64,000 nucleotides of DNA from Treponema sp. (GTDB lineage Bacteria > Spirochaetota > Spirochaetia > Treponematales > Treponemataceae), in assembly GCA_022010055.1 (NCBI GenBank), contig CP091737.1, positions 1,612,001-1,676,000 on the forward strand. The letters are read 5' to 3'. The translations under genes and the position numbers were made by a program. Under the pieces are notes generated by a model. That model made no database searches and was not told where the DNA came from. It saw nothing but the letters and a program-made list of their open reading frames with translations. Each line of letters starts with the position of its first letter. Position 1 is the stretch's first letter. Of the stretch, positions 33,875-42,350 are shown in pieces.

Positions 33875-34081
33875 TTAAAGTTTTGTTATATCTTCGATAG
33901 CCTTGTTGATTATTGAGAAAACATCTCTTGAGTCTGTGTCATCTGGTAGATAATGTGCGAAATGCTTTGAGAATTCGAGGGTTTCAGTTATTGCGGATTT
34001 TGCAAAACTCTTATAGTCGCCTTTTTCAAGGAATTTTTTCTGCTCCCTTGAGAATCTTGCGTTTATTCTCATCCTTGTCAT
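33875..34081 (-). CDS. Hypothetical protein, 68 aa
   Basis: Basic start (MTRMRINARFSREQKKFL), then helices. It might be a ribbon-helix-helix binder, but the fit is weak. Confidence 0.45.
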   Translation of the reverse strand: MTRMRINARFSREQKKFLEKGDYKSFAKSAITETLEFSKHFAHYLPDDTDSRDVFSIINKAIEDITKL

Positions 34082-34082
34082 C

Positions 34083-34310
34083 TTAGTCCTCCCTGAATAC
34101 TCCGCATTGCTCTACGTCATCCGCTCCCCATAGCGGAACAGGGCTTTTCTTTCCGTCATAGAACCAGTAGTTTGACTCGCTTAGGTCGCCGAATTTCTCC
34201 ACATCAAGGTCATCGATGAATTTTATGCGGCTGTCCTCTTTCATAAGCTCCTCAAAGGCATAGTCATTGCCATCTGTTTCCGCCATATCAACAAATTCCT
34301 GTCTTGTCAT
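34083..34310 (-). CDS. Acidic protein, 75 aa
   Basis: Strongly acidic (DLDVEKFGDLSESNYWFYD). Overlaps the next gene by 4 bp. Could mimic DNA charge; no family recognised. Confidence 0.5.
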   Translation of the reverse strand: MTRQEFVDMAETDGNDYAFEELMKEDSRIKFIDDLDVEKFGDLSESNYWFYDGKKSPVPLWGADDVEQCGVFRED

Positions 34311-34540
34311 AGATATTCCTCCGGTATGTCAAGATTATTTCCGTCCTTATCAAGCGTCATATCAACGGAATCATTATCGCTTATTTGGTATTCAGTACTG
34401 CATTCTGCCATTCCCCTGAGCGGCACATCGCCTCTTTCAAAAGTGTTTTTTGCGATAGCAATCGCAGTCTGCTCGTCAACACCTTTAACTTCGATTGTAT
34501 AAGCCAGGGTTTCAATTATTGTTACTCTCAACAACCTCAT
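34307..34540 (-). CDS. DpnD/PcfM-like protein
   Basis: 77 aa: RVTIIETLAYTIEVKG, then an A-I-A-I-A-K helix and an acidic end. Same pattern as the proteins at 5112, 37442 and 41328. Its start lies inside a duplicated gene start. Confidence 0.55.
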   Translation of the reverse strand: MRLLRVTIIETLAYTIEVKGVDEQTAIAIAKNTFERGDVPLRGMAECSTEYQISDNDSVDMTLDKDGNNLDIPEEYL

Positions 34541-34568
34541 TCCATTCGTATTCTTTAGTTACTTTCAT
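34512..34568 (-). pseudogene. Truncated copy of a gene start (18 aa)
   Basis: MKVTKEYEWNEVVESNNN and stop. The first 11 codons copy the start of the gene at 31068. It may act as a short leader for the overlapping DpnD-like gene. Confidence 0.4.
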
Positions 34569-34573
34569 TTTTT
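34536..34573. repeat. 38-bp gene-start repeat, copy 2
   Basis: See 31037-31074: nearly identical sequence beginning two different reading frames, probably moved by recombination. Confidence 0.8.
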
Positions 34574-34647
34574 CTATTCCTCCAAAACTATACTTTGACT
34601 ACTTTGCACGAACTTATCGCCTCACAATCTTTGATTAGGCTCTCTTA

Positions 34648-36147
34648 TTAAATGTTTGTTACATACGGAATTTTTCCGTGCAGCTTAATAGCCTCTTCTA
34701 TATGAATTTTCTGCAATTCATCTGAAAAATTCTCCGAGATGTCATTGATTGTCTGGGCTAGTTCAAGGATTACAACTGCCTCTCTTTTTGAAAAACCTTC
34801 TGTTTCTCTTTCAAAGAGGACTTTTGCCTCGTCTGTGAGTTTTATAAACTCGCTTACCTCTCTGATTGATAAATCCTGATTAAGTTTTCCCTGCCTGCGG
34901 AGTTGTCTTTTCCAAGCGGTGCTGATGAAATCACGCAGTTCTTTTATTGTGAAATTCTTGCGTGAATTATCCTCGTCGTCTGCGTTTACTTTTATAGCGA
35001 TTCCGCTATCAATAGGATATGAAAGTTTTTTCCAGTACATTTCGATAGCTCCTTTTGAACAAAGGCAAGTCCGGTCTTTAGAACCAAAGTTGCCGCAAGG
35101 ACACGGACTTGTTGCCATGAAAAGTTGAAATCTCGCGGGAAAAACTGTACAGCGTCCTGCACGGCTTAAAGTTATAGTTCCTGTCGAGAGTGGCACTCTT
35201 AACATCTGTAGAACGGATGTCCTAAACTCTGCCGCCTCGTCAAGAATGAGAACTCCATTATGAGCAAGAGAAATTATTCCAGGTCGACATCCGGCTCCGC
35301 CTCCGAACATTCCTTCAATCGTAACGGATGGATGTGGTATTCTGACAGGTCGTTCTGTTTTATAATCTTTTGTCGTTTCGCCTACGAGAGAGCATATCTT
35401 TGAAACGATGTTGCTTTCGTCGGATGTAAGTTTCGGTAAAATCATAGAAACTTCTCTAAGGATATAAGACTTGTCATCTCCGGGAATTCCGTATGTCAAT
35501 AAATGATGTCTTCCTGCTATGGCAACAGCCATAGCGAATTTCAGATTGTTATGTCCTGTGGTTTTATCGAAGGCTTCCTTTTCTTCATTAGGGAAGTCAT
35601 TAAACAGAATATTATCTTCTGTCGTAAAATCGGCAGGAGCATTTCTTTCTTTGAAAAGCCTGTCATCGCCAGCGTTAAGACTTAAAATCGCGTCAACCGC
35701 TTCTTTTAGATTGCCAGCCTCATAGACTTTTATTCCGGCAGGAACCTTGGAATTCTTCGGAAGAATTGCATATTTTATGCCGTTTTGTTTTGCATTCTGA
35801 CAGGCAGCAAAAGTACCCTTTATACAGGGGATAATATTTCCATTGTTTTCAAGCTCGCCCATAATAAGCACATCGTTATTCTTGCTTTTCACAAGAAGTG
35901 AAAGTGCGATAGAGAGAGAAAAACCTTCCTCTTTTCTTAAATCAGCAGGGCTAAGGGCTATAAGAATTCTTTTCTGCGGAATTTCAAATCCGCTTCGTTC
36001 TATTGCTGTATTTACCAATTCCCACGTGCAAGAGACGGACGAATCCGCAAGTCCTGCGATGTCAACAGAAGGAATTCCATCTCTAATGTCTGATTCGACT
36101 ACAACCAAAGAACCCTCGTACCCAAAAGAATTAAATCCGTAAATCAT
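34648..36147 (-). CDS. ComM/YifB-type AAA+ protein with altered Walker A
   Basis: 499 aa, typical length. N-terminal Lon-like domain (1 to about 190), magnesium-chelatase-type AAA+ core and C-terminal domain. Walker A is GIPGDDKS (218-225), with Asp replacing the invariant Gly before Lys. Walker B LILDEAAEF (about 299-307) and the zinc motif CPCGNFG...CLC (about 346-359) are intact. ComM promotes branch migration in bacterial transformation. A phage copy may act on recombination intermediates, perhaps with reduced ATP hydrolysis. Confidence 0.85.
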   Translation of the reverse strand: MIYGFNSFGYEGSLVVVESDIRDGIPSVDIAGLADSSVSCTWELVNTAIERSGFEIPQKRILIALSPADLRKEEGFSLSIALSLLVKSKNNDVLIMGELENNGNIIPCIKGTFAACQNAKQNGIKYAILPKNSKVPAGIKVYEAGNLKEAVDAILSLNAGDDRLFKERNAPADFTTEDNILFNDFPNEEKEAFDKTTGHNNLKFAMAVAIAGRHHLLTYGIPGDDKSYILREVSMILPKLTSDESNIVSKICSLVGETTKDYKTERPVRIPHPSVTIEGMFGGGAGCRPGIISLAHNGVLILDEAAEFRTSVLQMLRVPLSTGTITLSRAGRCTVFPARFQLFMATSPCPCGNFGSKDRTCLCSKGAIEMYWKKLSYPIDSGIAIKVNADDEDNSRKNFTIKELRDFISTAWKRQLRRQGKLNQDLSIREVSEFIKLTDEAKVLFERETEGFSKREAVVILELAQTINDISENFSDELQKIHIEEAIKLHGKIPYVTNI

Positions 36148-36187
36148 TGTTTATTCTCCTTATGTCTTTCATATCTTCCCTCCTTTT

Positions 36188-36217
36188 TCTTGCGGCATAT
36201 ACCGCAAGATTTTTTTT
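36188..36217 (+). terminator. Rightward terminator beside the ComM ribosome binding site
   Basis: CTTGCGG / CCGCAAG with a 6-nt loop and eight T on the plus strand. On the minus strand the hairpin sits just before AAAAGGAGGG of the comM-like gene. Confidence 0.6.
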
Positions 36218-36241
36218 ATTTAGTATTTTGATATACGTAAG

Positions 36242-37006
36242 CTACTCACATCCGAGAATTTCAATGTCCTCTTTTTCGTAAAGGATATTGAAAATACCTC
36301 TTGCGGTTTCATATTTCAGTTCGTGTCTCAAGAGTTTCTGAACACGTTGCCAGCGGTCGTAATCAGTCGGGTCGATATTATTTTCAATTGCGTATTCAAT
36401 TTGCGTTGTTCCGCCTAGATAGTCAGTCCAAAGGTCTAGCGATTTTTCAAACCCAAATTTCTCCTCCCATTCATTGAGTTTCTCGAGAAGGCTAGGCTCA
36501 TTAGTCCAGTTTGCCTTACCTGCAAAAAAAGCAATCAAGCTATCAAAGCCGGTTATAAACCAGTGGCTCACTATATGGTTTGCCTCTATTTTCCGTTCCT
36601 CTAACTTACTGAAACCAGTGTTCTCTGCGAGTTTCGCCTCGACAGTGAATCTTCCCCCACTATAGAAAAGATGGACTGTATCATCAAACTCATCATCCAC
36701 TGGAATCACCGGCTCAATTGACCCAAAGCTATGGTTTGTAGGATAAACCACAAACCGTACAACAAAATGGTTGTACGTCTTAAAGGACTTATGGAAATCC
36801 GTCTTTCCCATAAGTTTCATGACCGTCCTTTGAAAATCATGCCCAGAGGTAATGATTTTGTCGTCGTCCACCTCAAATATGTTGTTGCTTAAAGTTCTGA
36901 TTTTCTTACCGTCCTTTGACAGCTTATCGACGGTATGAACTTGAAACTCAATGTAATCATCTTTTAAACGATCATAAACTCGAATAAATCTGTCGCCTGC
37001 TTTCAT
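36242..37006 (-). CDS. Hypothetical protein, 254 aa
   Basis: ATG 37006 after AAGGAG. Strand-rich N-terminal part (AGDRFIRVYDRLKDDYIEF) and a helical C-terminal part. No domain recognised. First gene after a clear sigma-70 promoter. Confidence 0.6.
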   Translation of the reverse strand: MKAGDRFIRVYDRLKDDYIEFQVHTVDKLSKDGKKIRTLSNNIFEVDDDKIITSGHDFQRTVMKLMGKTDFHKSFKTYNHFVVRFVVYPTNHSFGSIEPVIPVDDEFDDTVHLFYSGGRFTVEAKLAENTGFSKLEERKIEANHIVSHWFITGFDSLIAFFAGKANWTNEPSLLEKLNEWEEKFGFEKSLDLWTDYLGGTTQIEYAIENNIDPTDYDRWQRVQKLLRHELKYETARGIFNILYEKEDIEILGCE

Positions 37007-37046
37007 TTTCTTTTCTCCTTGCATAACTTTATATGCCTTTGTTAGT

Positions 37047-37075
37047 ATTATAATATACGTTTTGTATACTAACAA
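37047..37075 (-). promoter_or_regulatory. Sigma-70 promoter with GTATAC operator
   Basis: Minus strand: TTGTTA (37070-37075), 17 nt, TATAAT (37047-37052). The spacer contains AGTATACAAAA. The same AGTATACAAAA recurs about 35 bp upstream (near 37092-37102), like paired repressor sites. Confidence 0.75.
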
Positions 37076-37127
37076 GTATTTTTATATATATTTTGTATAC
37101 TCATAGTAAAAAAAATTATACAACCTA

Positions 37128-37445
37128 TTAGATTCCTTGATTCCAAGCCTCTTTTGTTACCTCAATCTCCGATGCGTAGATATTCAGTTTCTGCCGTTCC
37201 TGTCCGGTTTTGCTTAGCCTGAAATCAACCCTTAGATAACCTGTAACAAGAACCTTGTCGCCTGCTATCACGTCAAGATGTTTGGTCTTGGCTGTGTCGC
37301 TCATAATCACTGGAAACGATGACTCGCACCGTATTGTCTCCGCCCCTATTTTGTGGTCATATTTGCACGCCAGCCGCATTATGAATGTTCCGTCATCCTT
37401 TATGTATGCCTTTGTTACCTTTCCTGATAGTCTTACCTCGTTCAT
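37128..37445 (-). CDS. OB-fold ssDNA-binding-like protein
   Basis: 105 aa. NEVRLSGKVTKAYI, MRLACKY, GDKVLVTGYLRVDF and LNIYASEIEV follow the OB-fold order of SSB proteins, without an acidic tip. Third SSB-like protein in the window. Confidence 0.6.
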   Translation of the reverse strand: MNEVRLSGKVTKAYIKDDGTFIMRLACKYDHKIGAETIRCESSFPVIMSDTAKTKHLDVIAGDKVLVTGYLRVDFRLSKTGQERQKLNIYASEIEVTKEAWNQGI

Positions 37446-37630
37446 CTTTTACTCCATACTCCTTTTGACTTATTAAATTCAACAATAACCCTCTCTTCTC
37501 TGTTTACTGTCTGCGGAAGATTTTTCTTGTCTATTTTCGCAAGAACGATGTCATTCGCCTTTTTTGTATTCTCCGCCTCAACCTCGACAAGATATGAGCG
37601 GAGTTCTGTTACTTTGACAACAAATTTCAT
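37442..37630 (-). CDS. DpnD/PcfM-like protein
   Basis: 62 aa from ATG 37630 after AAGGAGG: MKFVVKVTELRSYLVEVEA then N-T-K-K-A. Member of the small family also at 5112, 34307 and 41328. Confidence 0.6.
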   Translation of the reverse strand: MKFVVKVTELRSYLVEVEAENTKKANDIVLAKIDKKNLPQTVNREERVIVEFNKSKGVWSKR

Positions 37631-37692
37631 TTGAAAACCTCCTTGCAGTTTGACTTTTTTGTAAAGACGAATTTTCATTTATAATCTTTTTT

Positions 37693-37971
37693 TTAGTCAT
37701 ACCAAACTTGAATATAAATATAGCCAGAAAAATATTTGTTTATTTCATCTGCAATCATAGATGGAATTGTGCTACTAAAAATATTCCTGATTTCTCTTAT
37801 ACATATATTTTTATTGTTTTCAGACAAATCAGGAATAAGTCCACAGTTGATGTTGGCAATCAAAGACTTTTTTAACCTACGTAAAGATGTTGTAACACAA
37901 GAAACTCTCATCGATTCAATCATTTTGTTAGAATCACAAGTATAGAATAAATAGATTTTTTTACTAGACAT
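37693..37971 (-). CDS. Hypothetical protein, 92 aa
   Basis: MSSKKIYLFYTCDSNKMIE, then helices and a strand-rich end. Resembles small phage proteins that begin with a Y-x-F-Y-T-C-D strand. Function unknown. Confidence 0.5.
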   Translation of the reverse strand: MSSKKIYLFYTCDSNKMIESMRVSCVTTSLRRLKKSLIANINCGLIPDLSENNKNICIREIRNIFSSTIPSMIADEINKYFSGYIYIQVWYD

Positions 37972-37992
37972 ATAAAACTCCCATAAAAATTA

Positions 37993-38015
37993 AAGGCGAC
38001 CTATCTAGTCGCCTT
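37993..38015 (-). terminator. Hairpin before the 37971 gene
   Basis: AAGGCGAC / GTCGCCTT perfect 8-bp stem, 7-nt loop; a short T-rich stretch follows on the minus strand. Lies about 20 bases from the next start. Confidence 0.5.
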
Positions 38016-38038
38016 ATTCAAAGTCATAAACAGAAATT

Positions 38039-38221
38039 TCATCTGTCCTCCAGGAATTCAATCTTTATGCACTTCTGCACATTGTCATTTACAGTGCCAA
38101 TGTTGAATGTCTTGTTTAGATAGTATTGCTCTATCTGCTCTTTTGTTCCGTTTATCCTTGTTATCAAGAAATCACCATTCTTGAAAAACACCCTGACTGT
38201 CTTTGTTTTCTCAGAAGCCAT
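38039..38221 (-). CDS. Hypothetical protein, 60 aa
   Basis: Small beta-rich protein (TVRVFFKNGDFLITRING, KCIKIEFLED). No family recognised. Confidence 0.5.
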   Translation of the reverse strand: MASEKTKTVRVFFKNGDFLITRINGTKEQIEQYYLNKTFNIGTVNDNVQKCIKIEFLEDR

Positions 38222-38236
38222 TTGCCGTCTCCTCCC

Positions 38237-38329
38237 TTAGTCCTCTGTTATTCCATAAATCGGGCAGCTGTCAAACAGTTCATTCAGGTCATCGCCTGAA
38301 ATGTAATCAAAAATTTCTGTGCTAATCAT
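38237..38329 (-). CDS. 30-aa acidic peptide
   Basis: MISTEIFDYISGDDLNELF... ending GITED. Ribosome binding site AGGT. Fits the packed gene order. Confidence 0.35.
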   Translation of the reverse strand: MISTEIFDYISGDDLNELFDSCPIYGITED

Positions 38330-38380
38330 AAATACCTACCTTGCAAGTCCTACTTGCATTTTTGTTTTTCTCTCCGTTGT

Positions 38381-39034
38381 TTATGCAATTTTTAAAGTTG
38401 GAATGTATTCGTCTTTTTCTTCCGAATATTCATAATTCCACTCAGACAAATTGTTATCTTTGACAAGTACTAACTTATCATTAAGCCTTTCGTATTGAAG
38501 ATCAAATATAGACATCGTGATTTCATCGAAATCTATGAATTGAAGTAGATACCATTCAACCATTACTTGAATAAGTCTGTTTCTACTTGTCGATTGTTTT
38601 TTGTATTCATACTTAAACCGAGGTATGTTATTTGGAATAAATGACCAGAATCCACTATAACTAGTCCAATTTTCAGTAAGATACTTATCAAACTTTTCTT
38701 GATTATCTGTAAAACAGTATTTTTTTAACTTGAAAAGATTTACCTTGATTTCTATTGAAATTCTATCTGTTCTAAAATTGTATTCCCCAGGGGAACGCAT
38801 TCCAACATATCCAAGAATCTCAAGTCCTATCGGATTATCTTTAATCTGATTTGACATTTCCGATACCCAATCATCACAAGTTTCAACTATATATTTCTGA
38901 AATTCTCCTGTCTTAAAGTCAAAATAAAATCCTTTAGAACATTTCAGATGATTAAACATATCTGAATTACAGAGAGTTGACTCATAAAATCCTGGGAATA
39001 TTTTAGTGCTAAAATTTTCATACACAAGTTTCAT
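38381..39034 (-). CDS. Hypothetical protein, 217 aa
   Basis: Mixed alpha/beta with many aromatic and acidic residues (FYFDFKTGEFQKYIVETCDDW). No domain recognised. Longest unknown in this stretch, with a good start. Confidence 0.55.
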   Translation of the reverse strand: MKLVYENFSTKIFPGFYESTLCNSDMFNHLKCSKGFYFDFKTGEFQKYIVETCDDWVSEMSNQIKDNPIGLEILGYVGMRSPGEYNFRTDRISIEIKVNLFKLKKYCFTDNQEKFDKYLTENWTSYSGFWSFIPNNIPRFKYEYKKQSTSRNRLIQVMVEWYLLQFIDFDEITMSIFDLQYERLNDKLVLVKDNNLSEWNYEYSEEKDEYIPTLKIA

Positions 39035-39051
39035 AATAACCTCCTGATATG

Positions 39052-39732
39052 TTATGCGATTTTAAGAAGTGCTTCTTTCCAGCAATCTTCTGTCATACCA
39101 TTAACATCTTGAAAATCATTATCTGTGTCGATTGAATTTATAAGATGAATCGGAATTTTTACGTCCTTTTCAAGTTTTATCTCCATAAGAGAACCACCAC
39201 CTTGCCAACTGTCATATAATCCAGTTACAGTGTCTTTTGACAGCACTATATAACCGAATGGGCAACCACTTGTATCAAGTGGCTGGTAAGGGTTGAAGTT
39301 GTCTATGTTTTCCCTTATTTTTTGCAAGATATTTATAGCGTCCATTAAGTGCATTTTTACAAGGAATGTAACTGCACTCATGTTTGTACATAGGTTCTCA
39401 AGTTCTGTTATTGAACTTTCAACAAATGGACTCTCTGAACATTTCTCATCTGAATAACGGCTGGATTCTATCTCTCTCTTTAGTAGTCCTAAACGCCCCT
39501 GCTGCTTTGCAAGCCAATGCAATCCTGCGATTTTTTCTAATCCATCACAGTAACCGTCATCTTTCGCATAATTCAGGATATTGTGCATGGTAAAATCGTA
39601 ATTACCATCACCAGTATCTAGTTGAATTACCGCATTGAATTCCGGGTTCAAGAAATCCTCAGGATAAGTCCACTGGAAATTCTCGAAGACTACATCCCTT
39701 GCTTCATCCTCGTCTATATCGTTTCCTTGCAC
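39052..39732 (-). CDS. Acidic protein, 226 aa
   Basis: Strongly acidic throughout (DIDEDEARDVVFENF). Helical middle, strands near the end. Overlaps the next gene by 19 bp. DNA-mimic antirestriction is one possibility, based on charge alone. Confidence 0.55.
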   Translation of the reverse strand: MQGNDIDEDEARDVVFENFQWTYPEDFLNPEFNAVIQLDTGDGNYDFTMHNILNYAKDDGYCDGLEKIAGLHWLAKQQGRLGLLKREIESSRYSDEKCSESPFVESSITELENLCTNMSAVTFLVKMHLMDAINILQKIRENIDNFNPYQPLDTSGCPFGYIVLSKDTVTGLYDSWQGGGSLMEIKLEKDVKIPIHLINSIDTDNDFQDVNGMTEDCWKEALLKIA

Positions 39733-39980
39733 AACTTGGCAAGACCATCAAAGAATTCTGTTTCATACATCCAATCATCACAATTTATATCCCACTCATC
39801 AATAGTGTTGTAAAAACAATCTCTAGGATTGCCTGCACGAAGAATCCGTGATATAGCCTTTTCGGGGAACTTATCACTATAATCAACGTATCTTTCTATT
39901 GTGCATCCGTTGTCCTGTAAAGAATATTTATAGTATTCTTTTGTATACTGTACAACTTTATTCACTTCGTCTTTTGTCAT
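39714..39980 (-). CDS. Hypothetical protein, 88 aa
   Basis: ATG 39980 after GGAGG. MTKDEVNKVVQYTKEYYKYS, then a C-x-I-E-R block and an acidic end. No family recognised. Confidence 0.5.
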   Translation of the reverse strand: MTKDEVNKVVQYTKEYYKYSLQDNGCTIERYVDYSDKFPEKAISRILRAGNPRDCFYNTIDEWDINCDDWMYETEFFDGLAKLCKETI

Positions 39981-39999
39981 ATATGCCTCCGTATAATAA

Positions 40000-40032
40000 A
40001 AAAGGTTATCCAAAAAATACGGATAACCTTTT
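40000..40032 (-). terminator. Terminator before the 39980 gene
   Basis: AAAAGGTTATCC / GGATAACCTTTT perfect 12-bp stem; six T follow on the minus strand. The next GGAGG lies within 10 bases. Confidence 0.75.
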
Positions 40033-40225
40033 AGATAAGTAGTAATGGTAATTTATTTGCAGCCGCAAAACCTGTCGCAACCGGCTCCCATCCGAAGCCT
40101 GCATTCAGTGCAACCGTGTCATTTATGAACAGACATTCTTTTTTGCTCAGCTCATAAATGTTATCTGCCTTGGTTTTAAGGCAGAATTTGCAGACATTGT
40201 TTTTATTTCTGAATAGAATTTCCAT
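40031..40225 (-). CDS. Hypothetical protein, 64 aa
   Basis: MEILFRNKNNVCKFCLKTKA, one C-x2-C pair, ends in a hydrophobic LPLLLI. Start overlaps the previous stop (TAGATG). No family recognised. Confidence 0.5.
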   Translation of the reverse strand: MEILFRNKNNVCKFCLKTKADNIYELSKKECLFINDTVALNAGFGWEPVATGFAAANKLPLLLI

Positions 40226-40590
40226 CTATCTCTTCTCCCACATCTCAATATCGCTATCGCTGATTGAATCGTTAAGAACCTGAACCTCAACTCCTGTCCA
40301 TGGAGTTCCGAAGTTGTCAACACAAAGGACATAGCAGTTCAGCAAGTTGGAGTATGTAAAAAGTAGCCCAAATGTCTTTTCCAATAAGTCAACGTCCGAC
40401 TCGCAACAATCGGTGATAAAATACTGATAAATGTCGATTGCGTTACCCTCTTTATCCTCCGTGCAGAAACGTATGTTATCCCAAATCGAGGGGTCAATTT
40501 CCCCGATATTGTTGCAAGAATCTTGTTGCAGATGATGCTTACAGCAACATAATAGTTTGTGAATCTTTTTCCGTCTTTTGTCTTTATCAT
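40226..40590 (-). CDS. Hypothetical protein, frameshifted
   Basis: MIKTKDGKRFTNYY, then one base missing (about 40520-40550) before NNIGEIDPSIWDNIRFC and a strand-helix body that ends SDSDIEMWEKR (about 121 aa). The clean second half shows this is a real gene. Confidence 0.55.
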
Positions 40591-40605
40591 ATTTTCCTCC
40601 TAGGT

Positions 40606-40821
40606 TCAGGCATCAAGTATTCTCAAAGCCTGTTCTTTTGTGAGGTCATAACTTCCTTGCCCCCACCAGACATTTTCTCCGTCAAAATGCACAATCCACG
40701 CATATATAAAGTCGTGGTTGGTGCCGTCCGTGTTCAACCTTGCGAACACCGCAGAATCTTTCTTTTTGGCGATAAGCCTTAATGTCATACCGCCATTCTT
40801 GAAAACAGCCCTGTTTTGCAT
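40606..40821 (-). CDS. Hypothetical protein, 71 aa
   Basis: ATG 40821 after GGGAGG. Alternating strands (MTLRLIAKKKDSAVFARL, IYAWIVHFDGENVWW). Small beta fold, unknown. Confidence 0.5.
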   Translation of the reverse strand: MQNRAVFKNGGMTLRLIAKKKDSAVFARLNTDGTNHDFIYAWIVHFDGENVWWGQGSYDLTKEQALRILDA

Positions 40822-40976
40822 AATACCTCCCATTCTGTAAAGGCTTTTTCCGCCGTCTTTAGTTCATTAAAAAAGAACTGCCTTATCTTGGTTCCCTGTT
40901 GAAAGACTGTTACAACCTTTCCCACTCTTGATACAACTATGCCTTCGCAGGTTTCAATCCGTTCGTGCAAACCCAT
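40785..40976 (-). CDS. Hypothetical protein, 63 aa
   Basis: CEGIVVSRVGKVVTVFQQG then a helix. Beta-hairpin type protein common in phage accessory arrays. Function unknown. Confidence 0.5.
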   Translation of the reverse strand: MGLHERIETCEGIVVSRVGKVVTVFQQGTKIRQFFFNELKTAEKAFTEWEVLCKTGLFSRMAV

Positions 40977-40985
40977 TTCAACCTC

Positions 40986-41324
40986 CTAGTAAACGCCATT
41001 GTCAACAAGCAGTTGCTTGAGCAGAACCTTTGTCTTTGCTACCTGTTCCTCATAAGGTATGCTAAGGTTGTTCCAAACCTTGCAAGCCTCCTCCTCATAT
41101 ATCTCAATGTTCTCAAGCCGGCTGCCCGGCATATTGCGGTAGCCGGTGCAGATTGCAACGCCGTCCTGAAACGGCTCAAATACATCGTAGTTCCAGCCAT
41201 AAATACCAGCCGTATAGGCGGCACGGTTGAACGGTCTAAGAAGATACTGCATTGCACAATATCCTGCTGCATAGATTCGGCTGTAATTATCTTTTACAGC
41301 CTTTTGTGTTACTCTAAAAGCCAT
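40986..41324 (-). CDS. Hypothetical protein, 112 aa
   Basis: Aromatic-rich (YSRIYAAGYCAMQYLL, GWNYDVFEPF) with a helical C-terminus. Resembles phage proteins of unknown role. Confidence 0.5.
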   Translation of the reverse strand: MAFRVTQKAVKDNYSRIYAAGYCAMQYLLRPFNRAAYTAGIYGWNYDVFEPFQDGVAICTGYRNMPGSRLENIEIYEEEACKVWNNLSIPYEEQVAKTKVLLKQLLVDNGVY

Positions 41325-41327
41325 AAT

Positions 41328-41501
41328 TTACTCCTCCGCAAATACAGTGTCATAATCAAGGCAAGAATCTACATCCTCGCTCTTTTGAATCAGTTCAATG
41401 TCCGAGGTATTTCTAAGAATTTCCTCCGCCTCTTCCTCGCTATCCGCTTCTATGCAGATAGTTCCATATAAATTCACTCTCCAGTCAATTTTATATTTCA
41501 T
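41328..41501 (-). CDS. DpnD/PcfM-like protein, 57 aa
   Basis: MKYKIDWRVNLYGTICIEA, then D-S-E-E-E-A-E-E-I and an acidic end. Same family shape as 5112, 34307 and 37442. AAGGAGG upstream. Confidence 0.55.
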   Translation of the reverse strand: MKYKIDWRVNLYGTICIEADSEEEAEEILRNTSDIELIQKSEDVDSCLDYDTVFAEE

Positions 41502-41516
41502 AAAAAGCCTCCTTTT

Positions 41517-41803
41517 TTAGCCCTTTTTGTTGTACTCGACTACTGAATCCGCATATTCGTACACTGATTCAGCGTTCGCCTTTATATACTTCGCAAACCC
41601 CTCCTCTGTCGGTTTTGCGTTATTAACCGTGCAACGATACACAAAGTCGCTATAAAGTGCGTCCTCGATTGCGTGGACATTAAAGCGAAATTCCTTGTAT
41701 TCAAGTTCAGGGTCTGCATAGTCGCCGTGATAGATAAATCCTATCTTGGAAGTCCGTACCACGGTTTAAGCAAGCCGTCCTTTATTTTTCCTTCCGTTGT
41801 CAT
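41517..41803 (-). CDS. Hypothetical protein, frameshifted
   Basis: MTTEGKIKDGLLKPWYGLP, one base missing near 41745, then IGFIYHGDYADPELEYKEF to the end (95 aa). Overlaps the upstream stop (ATGA), which supports the joined start. Confidence 0.55.
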
Positions 41804-42126
41804 CCTGCAAACCATCCGAAGTCTGATAGATAGCCCCTTGCGACATCCATCAGATACCCAAAACATCTAGGGTCATTAAAAAAGACACCGCTATTATTCG
41901 CGGTGTCTTTTACAAAATTCCTGAACTCTTTTTCAGACTGAAACTCAATCCTCGGCAGCCTGAAAGACCTTATACGCAGGGCGGATATTTCGCCCTCGTG
42001 GATAGCATCATACGCCTCTGCGTCTACACCATCCTCGTTTATCGCCTTTACCCTTCGGGCTTCGGCGATGACAATTCTTGAAAGCAGTTTTCCGTTTTCA
42101 AGTTCCTTTGCTATGCTAAAAAACAT
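41800..42126 (-). CDS. Hypothetical protein, 108 aa
   Basis: Alpha/beta with SRIVIAEARRVKAIN and FQSEKEFRNFVKDTA. No domain recognised. Confidence 0.5.
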   Translation of the reverse strand: MFFSIAKELENGKLLSRIVIAEARRVKAINEDGVDAEAYDAIHEGEISALRIRSFRLPRIEFQSEKEFRNFVKDTANNSGVFFNDPRCFGYLMDVARGYLSDFGWFAG

Positions 42127-42128
42127 AA

Positions 42129-42338
42129 TTAATCCTCCGGTTTTATTCTGTATGGGTGAAGATACTTCTTACCTTTCCAATAAAAAGGAAAATCAAAGAC
42201 TTCAAGGGCAAAGTCGCAGTCATCCCCGATGTCATACCAGTCTAGTCGGACAAAACAAAAACGCTGGATTGTCTTGCCCTGAGCAACAGCGTTCCATAAG
42301 GGGAGTCGCTTTAACATCCCCTCTTTTGATAGTTCCAT
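42129..42338 (-). CDS. Hypothetical protein, 69 aa
   Basis: MELSKEGMLKRLPLWNAVAQ, then strand pairs rich in F/Y/W. GGGGG-type ribosome binding site just after a hairpin. Unknown. Confidence 0.5.
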   Translation of the reverse strand: MELSKEGMLKRLPLWNAVAQGKTIQRFCFVRLDWYDIGDDCDFALEVFDFPFYWKGKKYLHPYRIKPED

Positions 42339-42350
42339 ATCTGTTCCCCC

